Assembly: GCF_000009985.1 (NCBI RefSeq)
Contig: NC_007626.1
Span: 1,760,745-1,824,744, forward strand
Length of the DNA: 64,000 bases
Source: Paramagnetospirillum magneticum AMB-1
GTDB taxonomy: Bacteria > Pseudomonadota > Alphaproteobacteria > Rhodospirillales > Magnetospirillaceae
Direction of reading: 5' to 3'
Below the pieces are notes generated by a model that saw only the letters and a program-made list of their open reading frames with translations, was not told where the DNA came from and did not search any database. The position numbers and the translations under genes are program-made. Positions 41,406 to 50,551 of this stretch are shown piece by piece. Each line of letters begins with the position of its first letter. Within the stretch, counting starts at the first letter, position 1.

Positions 41406-42665
41406 TCAATGCCTCTTTGGATTGGGCAGGAAGGCCGCGCCGGCCACGCCCAGACCGGCCACCGCCGCCGCCATGGCGAAGGCGCCGGAAAAGCTGCCCC
41501 AGGCATCGGCCATCCAGCCGGCCACCGCCGGTCCACAGATCTGGCCCAGCGCGAAGATCAGGGTGATGGTGCCGAAGGACGAGGCCGCCTGCTCCGGCCC
41601 CAGATAATCTCCCACTGCCGCCGCCATGATGGATGGAACCGCCCAGACCACCAGCCCAAACAGGGCGATGGAGGCGTAGAGGAACGGCTCGGGTAGGGGA
41701 AGCGCCACCAGGACATAGGCCGCGGCCTGACAACTGAAGACGATCATCAGCCCGGCGCGGCGTCCGATGCGGTCCGACAGGCTACCGAACACCGGTCCCG
41801 ACGCCAGGGAGAGAAAGCCGATCCACGACCAGAACATGCCGGCGGTGGATTCGGGAAAGCCGCGCTCCTGCACCAGGGCGGTGACGATGAAGGTCGCATA
41901 GATCACATAGGTGAAGCCGAAGGCGGCGTAGACCGCCCCCAGATGGGCCAGGATGCGGCGCTTGGCCGAGGGCGACGGGGCGGCGGCACAGATGGGAGCC
42001 GGCGTGCCCGCCCCGGCGGCCGGCGCACCGGTGACCGGCGCAAGGCCCAGCTCGGACGGATGATTGCGCAGCACCAGCAGATCGATCAGGGCGGTGGCCA
42101 GCACCATCAGGCCGATCACCAGCCAGGCGAAGCGCCAGCCCTCAGCCCCATGGGCGGCATTGATGGCCGGAATCAGGACGCCGGCGGTCATGATGGCGAA
42201 GCCCGAGCCGATCACCACGAAACCGGCGGCACGGCCCCGCACCCTTCGGCCGAACCAGTGGGCGATCAGCCCCATGACCGGCACGTTGGCGGCGCCGCTG
42301 CCGTATCCGGTCACCACGTAAAGTGCCAGAACCTGGAGAAATCCCTCGGCCCGCGATACCGCCATCATGGATAGCGCCACCAGGCCGAGACCCGCCACCA
42401 CGGTGTTGCGCGCCCCCCAGCGGGCGACCATGCGTCCGCCCAGGGTCACGGCGGCCATGTAGCCGATGAAATTGCCGGTGGAGATCCAGCCCATCTCGCT
42501 GCGCGACAGCTCCAGCGACTGACCCATGGACGGCAGCAGCATGCCCAGGGCGAAGCGCCCCAGTCCCAGGGCGGCGAACAGCCCGATGCAGCCGGCGGCG
42601 ACGATGGCCCAGGCGTAGTGGAAGGGCAGGCGGCGGACGAGGGGGTGCTCCGAGGTTGCAGTCAT
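41406..42665 (-). CDS. MFS transporter (YbfB/YjiJ-like)
   Basis: 419 residues from the ATG at 42665 with twelve hydrophobic helices. The first helix region HYAWAIVAAGCIGLFAALGLGRFALGMLLPSMG (split here) and SRSEMGWISTGNFIGYMAAV are typical of the YbfB/YjiJ group; loop motifs GGRMVARWGARNT and GSLSDRIGRRAGLM are the MFS signatures. A central alanine/proline-rich loop links the two halves. Substrate unknown. It is divergent from glutathione reductase with 98 bases between. Confidence 0.85.
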   Translation of the reverse strand: MTATSEHPLVRRLPFHYAWAIVAAGCIGLFAALGLGRFALGMLLPSMGQSLELSRSEMGWISTGNFIGYMAAVTLGGRMVARWGARNTVVAGLGLVALSMMAVSRAEGFLQVLALYVVTGYGSGAANVPVMGLIAHWFGRRVRGRAAGFVVIGSGFAIMTAGVLIPAINAAHGAEGWRFAWLVIGLMVLATALIDLLVLRNHPSELGLAPVTGAPAAGAGTPAPICAAAPSPSAKRRILAHLGAVYAAFGFTYVIYATFIVTALVQERGFPESTAGMFWSWIGFLSLASGPVFGSLSDRIGRRAGLMIVFSCQAAAYVLVALPLPEPFLYASIALFGLVVWAVPSIMAAAVGDYLGPEQAASSFGTITLIFALGQICGPAVAGWMADAWGSFSGAFAMAAAVAGLGVAGAAFLPNPKRH

Positions 42666-42763
42666 TGTTGTCCTGGTCAACTATTCTCCAGGCACCTTGG
42701 CATGGCCGTTCCGGCATGCCAAGTTGATTGAGACGACCGCATTGCAGCAACCGGGGACTTCCC

Positions 42764-44131
42764 ATGGCCGCCTACGATTACGACCTGATCACCCTGGGAG
42801 CCGGTTCCGGCGGCGTGCGGGCCAGCCGCATGGCGGCGGCGGCCGGGCGCAAGGTGGCGGTGGTGGAAAGCAGCCGGGTGGGCGGCACCTGCGTCATGCG
42901 CGGCTGCGTGCCCAAGAAGCTGCTGGTCTACGGCGCCAAATTCGCCGAGGACCTGACGGATTCCCTGGGCTTCGGCTGGAGCCTGGAGGGCGCCGATTTC
43001 GACTGGGCCCGCCTGGTGGTCGCCAAGAATGCCGAGCTTCAGCGGCTGGAAGGCGTCTATCTGCGCCTGCTCAAGGAATCCGGCGTGACCGTGGTCGAGG
43101 GCAAGGGCCATCTGCTCGACGCCCATACGGTGCAGGTGGGCCTGCGGGTGCTGACCGCCGAGACAATCCTGGTGGCCACCGGCGGGCGTCCGGCCCTGCC
43201 CGACGTGCCGGGCATCGAGCACGCGGTTACCTCCAACGAGGCGCTGGACCTGATGCAGTTGCCGGAGAAGGTGGTGATCGTCGGCGGCGGCTATATCGCC
43301 GTGGAATTCGCCGGCATCTTCAACGCCCTGGGCGTGGCCGTCACCCTGGTGCTGCGGGGCGATACCCTGCTGCGCGGTTTCGATGCCGATATCCGCGCCA
43401 CCCTGGCCGAGGAAATGACCCGCAAGGGCGTCGACCTGCGCACCACCACCCAGGTGCGGGCCATCCGGCGGCACGGCCATGGCTATGGTGTCGAACTGTC
43501 GGACGGCCAGACGTTGGACGCCGATCTGGTGATGTATGCCACCGGCCGGGTGCCCAACACCGAGGGGCTGGGCCTGGAAAAGGCCGGGGTGGTGCTCAAT
43601 TCCAAGGGGGCCGTCATGGTGGACGGCCTGTCGCGGACCTCGGTGCGCAATATCTGGGCGGTGGGCGACGTCACCGACCGGGTGAACCTCACCCCCGTGG
43701 CCATCGCCGAGGCCATGGCCTTCGTTCGCACCGCCTTTTCCGGCCAGACGACGCCCATGGATTACGAGAACATCCCCTCGGCGGTGTTCTCCTTGCCGCC
43801 GGTGGGGACCGTGGGGCTCACCGAGGCCGAGGCGACCAAGCGCTACGGCGCCGTCGACGTCTATCTGTCGCGCTTCAAGCCCATGCGCAACATCCTGGCC
43901 GGGCGCGAGGAGCGCAGCATGATGAAGCTGGTGGTCGACCGCGCCACCGACCGGGTGCTGGGCGTCCACATGGTGGGGGCCGACGCCCCTGAAATCGTCC
44001 AGGGCTTTGCCGTGGCGCTGAAATGCGGCGCCACCAAGGCCCAGTTTGACGCCACCGTGGGCATTCATCCCACGGCGGCCGAGGAATTTGTCACCCTGCG
44101 CGACAAGCGGGCGGAGAACGGCCGTGCTTGA
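42764..44131 (+). CDS. gor: Glutathione-disulfide reductase
   Basis: 455 residues from the ATG at 42764. FAD-binding GAGSGGVRASRMAA, the redox-active pair Cys43/Cys48 in GGTCVMRGCVPKK, the NADPH-binding GGGYIAVEFAGIF, GDVTDRVNLTPVA and the C-terminal active-site motif HPTAAEEFVTLR are complete. Reduces oxidised glutathione with NADPH in the cytoplasm. The C-terminal GRA overlaps the next gene start by eight bases, suggesting coupled translation with the radical SAM protein. Confidence 0.95.
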   Translation: MAAYDYDLITLGAGSGGVRASRMAAAAGRKVAVVESSRVGGTCVMRGCVPKKLLVYGAKFAEDLTDSLGFGWSLEGADFDWARLVVAKNAELQRLEGVYLRLLKESGVTVVEGKGHLLDAHTVQVGLRVLTAETILVATGGRPALPDVPGIEHAVTSNEALDLMQLPEKVVIVGGGYIAVEFAGIFNALGVAVTLVLRGDTLLRGFDADIRATLAEEMTRKGVDLRTTTQVRAIRRHGHGYGVELSDGQTLDADLVMYATGRVPNTEGLGLEKAGVVLNSKGAVMVDGLSRTSVRNIWAVGDVTDRVNLTPVAIAEAMAFVRTAFSGQTTPMDYENIPSAVFSLPPVGTVGLTEAEATKRYGAVDVYLSRFKPMRNILAGREERSMMKLVVDRATDRVLGVHMVGADAPEIVQGFAVALKCGATKAQFDATVGIHPTAAEEFVTLRDKRAENGRA

Positions 44132-44999
44132 CTATGATTTTCCCCTGTGGCGGCCGCCGTCCGAAGGCGACAACCTGATCATCCAGGCGACGCTGGGCTG
44201 CCGCTACAACCAGTGCAGCTTCTGCTCCATGTACAAGGAGAAGACCTACCGGGCGCGCGGCCTGGACGAGGTCTTCGCCGATATCGACGCGGCGGCGCGG
44301 GAATGGCCCGAGGCCCACCGGGTGTTCCTGGCCGATGGCGACGCCTATTGCCTGCCCACTGGGACCCTGGTGGCCATCTGCGACCATCTGGCGCGGCGCT
44401 TTCCGGCGTTGCAGCGCATCTCGGCCTATGCCACCCCCTTCGATATCCTGGGCAAGAGCCCCGAGGACATCGCCCTGTTGAAGTCCAAGCGCCTGGGGCT
44501 GGTCTATCTTGGCATCGAGACCGGGGCGGACGCGCTGTTGAAGCGCATCGCCAAGGGCTCGGCCAAGCAGATGGAGGGGGCGCTGCTCAAGGCCCGCGAT
44601 TGCGGCCTCAAGGTCTCGGCCACGGTGATCCTGGGCCTGGGCGGCAAAAGCGGCTGGGAGGACCACATGGAGGGCACCGCCCAACTGGTCAACCGGGCGC
44701 CGCCCACTTATCTCTCCACCCTGCAACTGGGGCTGGAGACCAATGTGGCGCCCCGCTTCTTCGAGCGCTTCGGCGAGGATTTCCAGTGGCAGGATGACCG
44801 TGGCGTGCTGGTGGAACTGCGCCGCCTGCTGGAGCGCCTCGATCCGCCATCCCCGGTGATCTTCCGCTCCAACCATGCCAGCAATGCCCTGGCCCTTGCC
44901 GGCAATCTGCCCAAGGACAAGGGCAAGCTGCTGGCCCGCATCGACGCCGCCCTGGACGAGGGCGCTGGCGTGCGGCCGCGGTGGATTCGGGGGTTTTAG
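44124..44999 (+). CDS. Radical SAM protein
   Basis: 291 residues from a GTG start inside the end of gor. The cluster motif is Cys26-x4-Cys31-x2-Cys34 followed by MYK (GCRYNQCSFCSMYKEK), a variant spacing known in one subgroup of radical SAM enzymes. ADGDAYCLPTG, LVYLGIETGADALLKRIAKG and VTVI-type strands complete the barrel. The GGE-like SAM-binding motif is replaced by ADGDA. Substrate unknown; the gor overlap may only reflect compact gene packing. Confidence 0.87.
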   Translation: MLDYDFPLWRPPSEGDNLIIQATLGCRYNQCSFCSMYKEKTYRARGLDEVFADIDAAAREWPEAHRVFLADGDAYCLPTGTLVAICDHLARRFPALQRISAYATPFDILGKSPEDIALLKSKRLGLVYLGIETGADALLKRIAKGSAKQMEGALLKARDCGLKVSATVILGLGGKSGWEDHMEGTAQLVNRAPPTYLSTLQLGLETNVAPRFFERFGEDFQWQDDRGVLVELRRLLERLDPPSPVIFRSNHASNALALAGNLPKDKGKLLARIDAALDEGAGVRPRWIRGF

Positions 45000-45002
45000 G
45001 AC

Positions 45003-45135
45003 ATTATTGGGCTATCGCCCAAGCCCATCCGGGGCGAGGCCCCGGACCCCCTTTATATTTGCAAATAAAAGAGAGGTTTGGAGGCATCGCCTCCAACCGG
45101 GGCCATCTTTCCCAGATCGGGGGGCGGGAGCCCCG
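45003..45135. repeat. Intergenic hairpin cluster
   Basis: A run of stem-loops: GGGCTATCGCCC, CCGGGGC-GAG-GCCCCGG, TTGGAGGC-ATC-GCCTCCAA and GGGGC-GGGA-GCCCC. It resembles the dispersed repeats at 37.3, 58.2 and 62.1 kb in build but not in sequence. It lies between convergent genes and could also act as a terminator. Confidence 0.6.
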
Positions 45136-45141
45136 AAGGGC

Positions 45142-46317
45142 TCAGGCCTTGCCGATCCGCTGCGCCGCCGCCAGCAGCAGGGCGTCAGAGCCGCGCGGGC
45201 CGATCAGCGACAGACCCACCGGCAGGCCGTCGACCTTGCACAGCGGCAGGCTGATCTGCGGGCAGCCGGCCATGCCGGCGATGGTGGTCAGGCTGACGAT
45301 GCGGTGGCGGATTTCCCACATGACCGAACGGGGGGAATGCACCGGCGGCGCGGTCACCGGCGTGGTGGGCAGCACCAGCATGGCATTGCCCTCCAGCGCC
45401 TCCTGCACCCAGCGCTTGGCGCGCAGGCGGAAGCCGCGGGCCGCCGAGAGGGTGCGCTGCGAGACCTTGGAGCCGCGCAGGAAGTTGTCCGCTACCTCGA
45501 AGCCGAAACGGGGATTGGAATTGTTGATCCACTCGCCGAAGGTCTCCCAGGCCTCGCGGCCCTGGATGGCGTTCTGGTGCTCGACCCAGTCGGCCAGCGG
45601 CACGGGCGAGAGCTTGCGGCCCCGCACGATGGGGGCGACGGCCTCCTTGATGCGGGGCAGGGCGGCCTCGATGGCGGCGGCGACGGCCGGGTCCGAGGCT
45701 TCCAGGGCGTCTTCCAGCACCACCACCTGGGCAGGGCGGGTGTCCTTGATCTTCTTGCGCAGCAGCGCCTCGCCCATCTTGGCGAGAATCTCGGGGTCAT
45801 CGGCCAGCAGGCCGACGGTGTCGAAGGTGTTGGACTGGCTCAGCACGCCGTCCATGGGGATGGTGCCGAGCGTGGGGCGCAGGCCGAACACGCCGCAGAA
45901 CGAGGCCGGCACGCGGGTCGATCCGGCGGTGTCGGTGCCCAGCGCCATGGAGCACAGGCCGCCGGCCACGGCCGCCGCCGATCCGCTGGAGGAACCGCCC
46001 GGCACATGGCCGGGGGCGCGGGGGTTGTCGGGGGTGCCGTAATGGGAATTGTCGCCGAAGATGCCGCGGGTCAGCTCGTCGGTATGGGTCTTGCCCACCA
46101 GCCGGGCGCCGGACTCCAGCAAGGTGCCGATGGCCCAGGCGGTGTGCTTGGCCGGCTCGGCCAGGCGGCGCCAGTCGGGATTGCCCGCCCCGGTGACATA
46201 GCCGGCGACGTCGAAGACGTCCTTGGCGGCGAAGGTGAGGCCAGCCAGCGGGCCGGTCTCGGCCCCGTTCAGATAGACGTCACCACCCAGAGCGAACGCG
46301 TTCAACGGATCATGCAT
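45142..46317 (-). CDS. Amidase-signature-family hydrolase
   Basis: 391 residues. The amidase signature GGSSSGSAAAVAGG with the Ser-cis-Ser pair, the catalytic Lys in FAAKDVFDVAG, and GTDTAGSTRVPASFCGVFG are all present, so the Ser-Ser-Lys triad is complete. The C-terminal LPTTPVTAPPV and GLPVGLSLIGPRGSD are typical. Length is at the short end of the family (usually 450-500). It hydrolyses an amide bond of unknown substrate. It is cytoplasmic and stands alone. Confidence 0.9.
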   Translation of the reverse strand: MHDPLNAFALGGDVYLNGAETGPLAGLTFAAKDVFDVAGYVTGAGNPDWRRLAEPAKHTAWAIGTLLESGARLVGKTHTDELTRGIFGDNSHYGTPDNPRAPGHVPGGSSSGSAAAVAGGLCSMALGTDTAGSTRVPASFCGVFGLRPTLGTIPMDGVLSQSNTFDTVGLLADDPEILAKMGEALLRKKIKDTRPAQVVVLEDALEASDPAVAAAIEAALPRIKEAVAPIVRGRKLSPVPLADWVEHQNAIQGREAWETFGEWINNSNPRFGFEVADNFLRGSKVSQRTLSAARGFRLRAKRWVQEALEGNAMLVLPTTPVTAPPVHSPRSVMWEIRHRIVSLTTIAGMAGCPQISLPLCKVDGLPVGLSLIGPRGSDALLLAAAQRIGKA

Positions 46318-46449
46318 GACAGAAGGCCCCTACAACGTCGCCGCGATTGCGGCCTGTCAGGGAAAATACCAGATCACCGGGCGGGGTCCAGTCCCTTGGC
46401 GGCATTGCCGGGCTGCTTGGGCGTCAGGGCTGGGCGGCGAAAGGCGGGG

Positions 46450-48132
46450 CTATTCGGCGGCCGAGGGTTCGGCGACCTTGAGATGGTCCTTGTAGTACTT
46501 GATCTTGCGCGCCGCATCCAAGGCCGGGGGCGAGAAGAAATGGCCCTGGGCGTATTCGATGCCCACGTCCTTGAGGACGGCCAGCATCTGGCTGTCCTCG
46601 ATACACTCGCCGATGGCGGTCATGCCCAGGTCATGGGTGAGGCTGACCATGGCGCGCAGCACCGAGCGGCCGCGCTTTTCCCGCGCGTCGAAAATGTAGT
46701 CGCGATCGATCTTGACGTAATCGGCGGGCAGGATCTTCAAGATGTCGAAGGCGGCGCCGCCCGAGCCGAAATCGTCCAGCGACAGGCGCACGCCCAGGCG
46801 CTTAATGCGGGCCAGCAGGCGCCGCGCTTCGTCCAGATTGTAGATGCGGGCCGCGTCGGTGATCTCGAGGACCAGACGAGCGAGGACCGGCTTGTTCTCC
46901 TCCAGGATCTTGACCAGGGAGTGATAGAAGGCGGGGTTGCCCAGTGAGGTGCCCGAGACGTTGACGGCGATGCTGGCCAGCGCCGAAATGTCCGAGGCGG
47001 CCTTCATGGCCGCCAGGGCCTTTCTCACCGCCATCAGGTCGAACTCGCCGATGACGCCCACGTCGGTGGCGAAGGGAATGATCTGCGACGGCGCGAAGAA
47101 GCCCTTGTCGTGGGCGATGCGGCCGAAGGCCTCGTAGGCCAGCACGGTGCCGGTGCTGACGTTCACCATGGGCTGGAAGAAGAAGGCCAGCTTGTCGCCG
47201 CGGATCATCTTGCGGAAATTGCGCACTCGCACCAGAGTGTCTTCCACCGCCACCTTGGCGCCCTCGGCCAGGGATTTGATGGCAAACTTGGCGCTGTCTC
47301 TGACGAAGCCGTTGATGATGAAGTTCAACGCCTTGCCGAGATCGTCTTCGGACATGGCGGAATCGTCCATCTCCAGCGAGGCGCTGTGCATCTTCAGGGA
47401 GGCGCCCTTGACCTTGCCGCTGAACTGGCGGAACACCTCGTTGACCTTTTCCTGCACATCGCCGGAACTGACTGTCTGGTCGTGCACCAGGCCGAAGGCC
47501 CGCTCGTTGAGGGCGCCGGCCGAGGACTGGCGGACCGAGCATCCTTCCAGGGCGTGATGGAGCGTGGAAAAGAAGCTTTGCAGCAGCGCCGGCTCGGTGC
47601 CGCCGAACTTCGAGGCCGACAGGTCGAACATGGTTAAGGTGTAGTCCTCGCCCAGGCGGTTGGCCTCATTCAGGCGCTGGCGCACCATGTCGACGAAGCG
47701 CACCCGGGGGTCGGCGGTCTGGCCCGACTGGTCGTTCTCGCTGGTGGCCAGGGGCGAGATGCGCGACAGCACCAGATGATAGCCGGTGGGGAACTGGGGC
47801 AGCTTGATGCCCGCCATGCGCATGCGCGACACGGCGCCCGAAGCCCCGACCATTGACAGCGGCGTGTGATCCAGCCGCCCGGAATTGCGCAGCCGCTGGA
47901 TCGCGTCGGTGAACTTGTCCTTGTCGCGCTGGAAGATGAACTCGGCCAGCGGCCGCCCCAGCAGCTCGGAATCCGAGATGCCGTACAGGGCTTCGCCCGC
48001 GCCGGCGGAATAGGTGACGACGTCCTCGTCGTTCATCTCCAACAGCAGATCGGCGCCGGCAAACGCAAAAGCGATGAACCGGTCCCGCTGCAGCTTCAGT
48101 TTTTCAACAAGCGATGCATCCCCGCTACCCAT
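46450..48132 (-). CDS. PAS-EAL domain protein (putative c-di-GMP phosphodiesterase)
   Basis: 560 residues. A PAS-type domain (about 25-130; GEALYGISDSELLGRPLAEF), a middle region with no clear GGDEF motif (140-290), and a C-terminal EAL domain (about 305-545). EAL key residues: Glu in LAYEAFGRI (EAF instead of EAL), Asn in IAVNVSG, Glu in VLEITDA, Asp pair in LSLDDFGSG, Lys in VKIDRDYI and Glu in GECIED are present, so activity is possible despite the altered first motif. No membrane segment. It should lower c-di-GMP or bind it as a sensor. Confidence 0.85.
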   Translation of the reverse strand: MGSGDASLVEKLKLQRDRFIAFAFAGADLLLEMNDEDVVTYSAGAGEALYGISDSELLGRPLAEFIFQRDKDKFTDAIQRLRNSGRLDHTPLSMVGASGAVSRMRMAGIKLPQFPTGYHLVLSRISPLATSENDQSGQTADPRVRFVDMVRQRLNEANRLGEDYTLTMFDLSASKFGGTEPALLQSFFSTLHHALEGCSVRQSSAGALNERAFGLVHDQTVSSGDVQEKVNEVFRQFSGKVKGASLKMHSASLEMDDSAMSEDDLGKALNFIINGFVRDSAKFAIKSLAEGAKVAVEDTLVRVRNFRKMIRGDKLAFFFQPMVNVSTGTVLAYEAFGRIAHDKGFFAPSQIIPFATDVGVIGEFDLMAVRKALAAMKAASDISALASIAVNVSGTSLGNPAFYHSLVKILEENKPVLARLVLEITDAARIYNLDEARRLLARIKRLGVRLSLDDFGSGGAAFDILKILPADYVKIDRDYIFDAREKRGRSVLRAMVSLTHDLGMTAIGECIEDSQMLAVLKDVGIEYAQGHFFSPPALDAARKIKYYKDHLKVAEPSAAE

Positions 48133-48435
48133 GGGCTCCCGACCTCCAAAGACTGGTGATCCACGGTACTAATCCCCCACAAGTAAGTTACAAAAAGCTA
48201 CATATCGTTTCAAGGCGATTACGGATATCCGGCGGGTAGGCATACCTCTGTATGAGAATGCGCTGCCGCCGGTCGGTGGAGATCGGCGGCAAATTGCTCG
48301 TCTTCCGTCAATAAGCAATCCGGTACTCAAATGCGCAATTTTTTCGTGGCGTAATGGATTGCTCTCGGGTTAAATAGCCCCTTAGATAGGCTACGCGGCG
48401 GGACAAGCCGTGAGCTGCTTCTGGGAGGAAAATGA
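48133..48435. other. Divergent regulatory region before livK
   Basis: A ~300-base gap between the EAL gene and livK, both reading away from it. It is A/T-richer than the surroundings and must hold both promoters. I see no clear operator; GGGAGGAAAATGA at its end is the livK ribosome site. Confidence 0.5.
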
Positions 48436-49590
48436 ATGCGTAACCTCATGAAATGGGGCGCGGCGGCTGTCGTCGTCGCCGGTTGCTCCACCATCGCCGG
48501 GCTTGCCCAGGCGGCCGATCCCATCAAGATCGGGTCTATTTTGTCCGTCACCGGTCCGGCCTCCTTCCTGGGCGAGCCCGAGAAGAAGACGCTCGAGATG
48601 TATGTCGAGCGCATCAACAAGGAAGGCGGCGTTCAGGGCCGCAAGATCGAGCTGGTGGTCTATGACGACGGCGGCGCCGGCGAAAAGGCCTCCACCTTCA
48701 CCAAGCGCCTGATCGAAAGCGACAAGGTCGACTTGCTGATTGGCGGCTCCACCACCGCGACCACCATGGCCGCCGTGCCGCTGGCCGAGCGCAACGAGGT
48801 GCCGTTCATCTCGCTGGCCGGCGCCGTGGTCATCGTCGAGCCGGTGAAGAAGTGGGTGTTCAAGACCCCCCACACCGACAAGATGGCGGCCGAGAAGGTG
48901 TTCTCGGACATGAAGAAGCGCGGCATCACCAAGATCGGCATGATCTCGGAGGATGCGGGCTTCGGCAAGTCGGGCCATGACCAGTCGCTGGCCGTGGTCA
49001 AGAGCTTCGGCATCGAAGTGGTCGCCGACGAGATCTACTCGCCCAAGGACCCCGACGTCACCGCCCAGCTCACCAAGATCAAGAACGCCCCCGGCGTCCA
49101 GGCGGTGTTCAACTTCGGCTTCGGCCAGGGGCCGGCCATCGTCACCAAGAACTTCAAGCAGCTGGGCATCGCCCTGCCGCTGTATCAGTCCCACGGCGTC
49201 GCCTCCAAGGACTTCATCAAGCTGGCCGGCGACGCGGCCGAGGGCATCCGCCTGCCGGCCGCCGGCCAGGTGGTTCCCGAGCAGCTGCCCGCCTCCGACC
49301 CGCAAAAGCCGGTGGTGACCGCCTTCAAGAAGGATTACGAGGCCGCCTTCAAGTCGGATGTCTCGACCTTCGCCGGTCACGCCTATGACGGTCTGCAGAT
49401 CGCTCTCGCCGCCATCAACCGGGCCAAGTCCACGGACAAGGCCAAGGTCCGCGACGAGATCGAGAAGACCTCGGGCTATGTGGGCACCGGCGGCCTGGTC
49501 TCCATGAGCGCCACCGACCACATGGGCCTGTCGCCGTCGGCTTTCCATATGCTGGAAATCCGCAAGGGTGACTGGGTTCTGATCGACTGA
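48436..49590 (+). CDS. livK: Branched-chain-type ABC transporter substrate-binding protein
   Basis: 384 residues. Residues 1-27 are a signal peptide (AGCSTIAGLAQAADP). The mature part has the periplasmic-binding fold of the LivJ/LivK group: IKIGSILSVTGPASFLGEPE, ELVVYDDGGAGEKASTFTKR and LLIGGSTTATTMAAVPLAER. The binding-site pattern differs from classic leucine-binding proteins and is like those found with aromatic-degradation genes. With padEFGHI downstream, an aromatic acid or phenylalanine-like ligand is plausible but not shown. GGGAGG precedes the ATG. Symbol is by family, not substrate. Confidence 0.9.
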   Translation: MRNLMKWGAAAVVVAGCSTIAGLAQAADPIKIGSILSVTGPASFLGEPEKKTLEMYVERINKEGGVQGRKIELVVYDDGGAGEKASTFTKRLIESDKVDLLIGGSTTATTMAAVPLAERNEVPFISLAGAVVIVEPVKKWVFKTPHTDKMAAEKVFSDMKKRGITKIGMISEDAGFGKSGHDQSLAVVKSFGIEVVADEIYSPKDPDVTAQLTKIKNAPGVQAVFNFGFGQGPAIVTKNFKQLGIALPLYQSHGVASKDFIKLAGDAAEGIRLPAAGQVVPEQLPASDPQKPVVTAFKKDYEAAFKSDVSTFAGHAYDGLQIALAAINRAKSTDKAKVRDEIEKTSGYVGTGGLVSMSATDHMGLSPSAFHMLEIRKGDWVLID

Positions 49591-49602
49591 TCCCATGGTT
49601 TG

Positions 49603-49642
49603 CCGGCGGCCTTGCCCCCCCTGTCCGGGGGCGGGCCGCCGG
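49603..49642 (+). promoter_or_regulatory. Strong stem-loop between livK and livH
   Basis: CCGGCGGCC (49603-49611) pairs with GGCCGCCGG (49634-49642), and GCCCCC with GGGGGC inside. There is no T-run. Such stems after binding-protein genes often protect the upstream mRNA so that the binding protein is made in excess. Confidence 0.65.
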
Positions 49643-49671
49643 ACGACCCCGCCGATAGAGTTGGGGGAAGC

Positions 49672-50547
49672 ATGTTCGCCGCATTCCTGCAGTATCTGTT
49701 CTCCGGGCTGACCTCGGGCGCGATCTACGCGCTGGCCGGTCTCGGATTCGCCATCATCTACAACGCCAGCCACGTGATCAACTTCGCCCAGGGCGAGTTC
49801 ATCATGATCGGCGGCATGGCCACCGCCACCATGGTCGCGGCGGGCGTCCCCATCTACCTGGCCATTCCCCTGGCCATGGCCGCCTCCATGCTGGTGGGCG
49901 TCGCCATGGAGAAGTTCGCCATCGAACCGGCGCGCAATGCCGACGTGGTCACCATCATCATCATCACCATCGGCGCCTCCATCTTCATGCGCGGTGCCGC
50001 CCAGCTGATCTGGGACAAGGAATTCCATTCCCTGCCGGCCTTCTCGGGCGAGACGCCCATCGCCGTCATGGGAGCCACCCTGATGCCCCAGAGCCTGTGG
50101 GTGTTCGGTATTTCGGCGGTGGCCATCGCCCTGCTGTGGTACTTCTTCAACCGCACCATGTTCGGCAAGGCCATGCTGGGCACCTCGCACAACCGCCTGG
50201 CCGCCCAATTGGTGGGCGTGGCGGTGAAGAGGGTGCTGCTGGCCAGCTTCGCGCTGTCGGCCCTGCTGGGCGCGGTGGGCGGCATCGTGGTCACTCCCAT
50301 CACCTTCACCAATTACGAGGCGGGCATCATGCTGGGGCTCAAGGGCTTTTCGGCGGCGGTGCTGGGCGGCCTGGGCAACGGGACGGGCGCCATCATCGGC
50401 GGCCTGATCGTCGGCATCGCCGAGGCCATGGCCTCGGGCTATCTGTCGTCGGCCTACAAGGACGCCATCGCCTTCATCATCATTCTCTTCGTTCTGTTCT
50501 TCATGCCCAGCGGCCTGTTCGGCAAGCGCGGCACGGATCGGGTGTGA
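49672..50547 (+). CDS. livH: Branched-chain-type ABC permease LivH
   Basis: 291 residues from the ATG at 49672 (GGGGGAAG upstream). About eight membrane helices; the starts SGLTSGAIYALAGLGFAIIY and NFAQGEFIMIGG are the LivH signature, and the EAA-type coupling loop is seen at TFGKAMLGTSHNRLAAQLVG (approximate). Forms the membrane channel with LivM. Confidence 0.93.
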   Translation: MFAAFLQYLFSGLTSGAIYALAGLGFAIIYNASHVINFAQGEFIMIGGMATATMVAAGVPIYLAIPLAMAASMLVGVAMEKFAIEPARNADVVTIIIITIGASIFMRGAAQLIWDKEFHSLPAFSGETPIAVMGATLMPQSLWVFGISAVAIALLWYFFNRTMFGKAMLGTSHNRLAAQLVGVAVKRVLLASFALSALLGAVGGIVVTPITFTNYEAGIMLGLKGFSAAVLGGLGNGTGAIIGGLIVGIAEAMASGYLSSAYKDAIAFIIILFVLFFMPSGLFGKRGTDRV

Positions 50548-50551
50548 CGCC

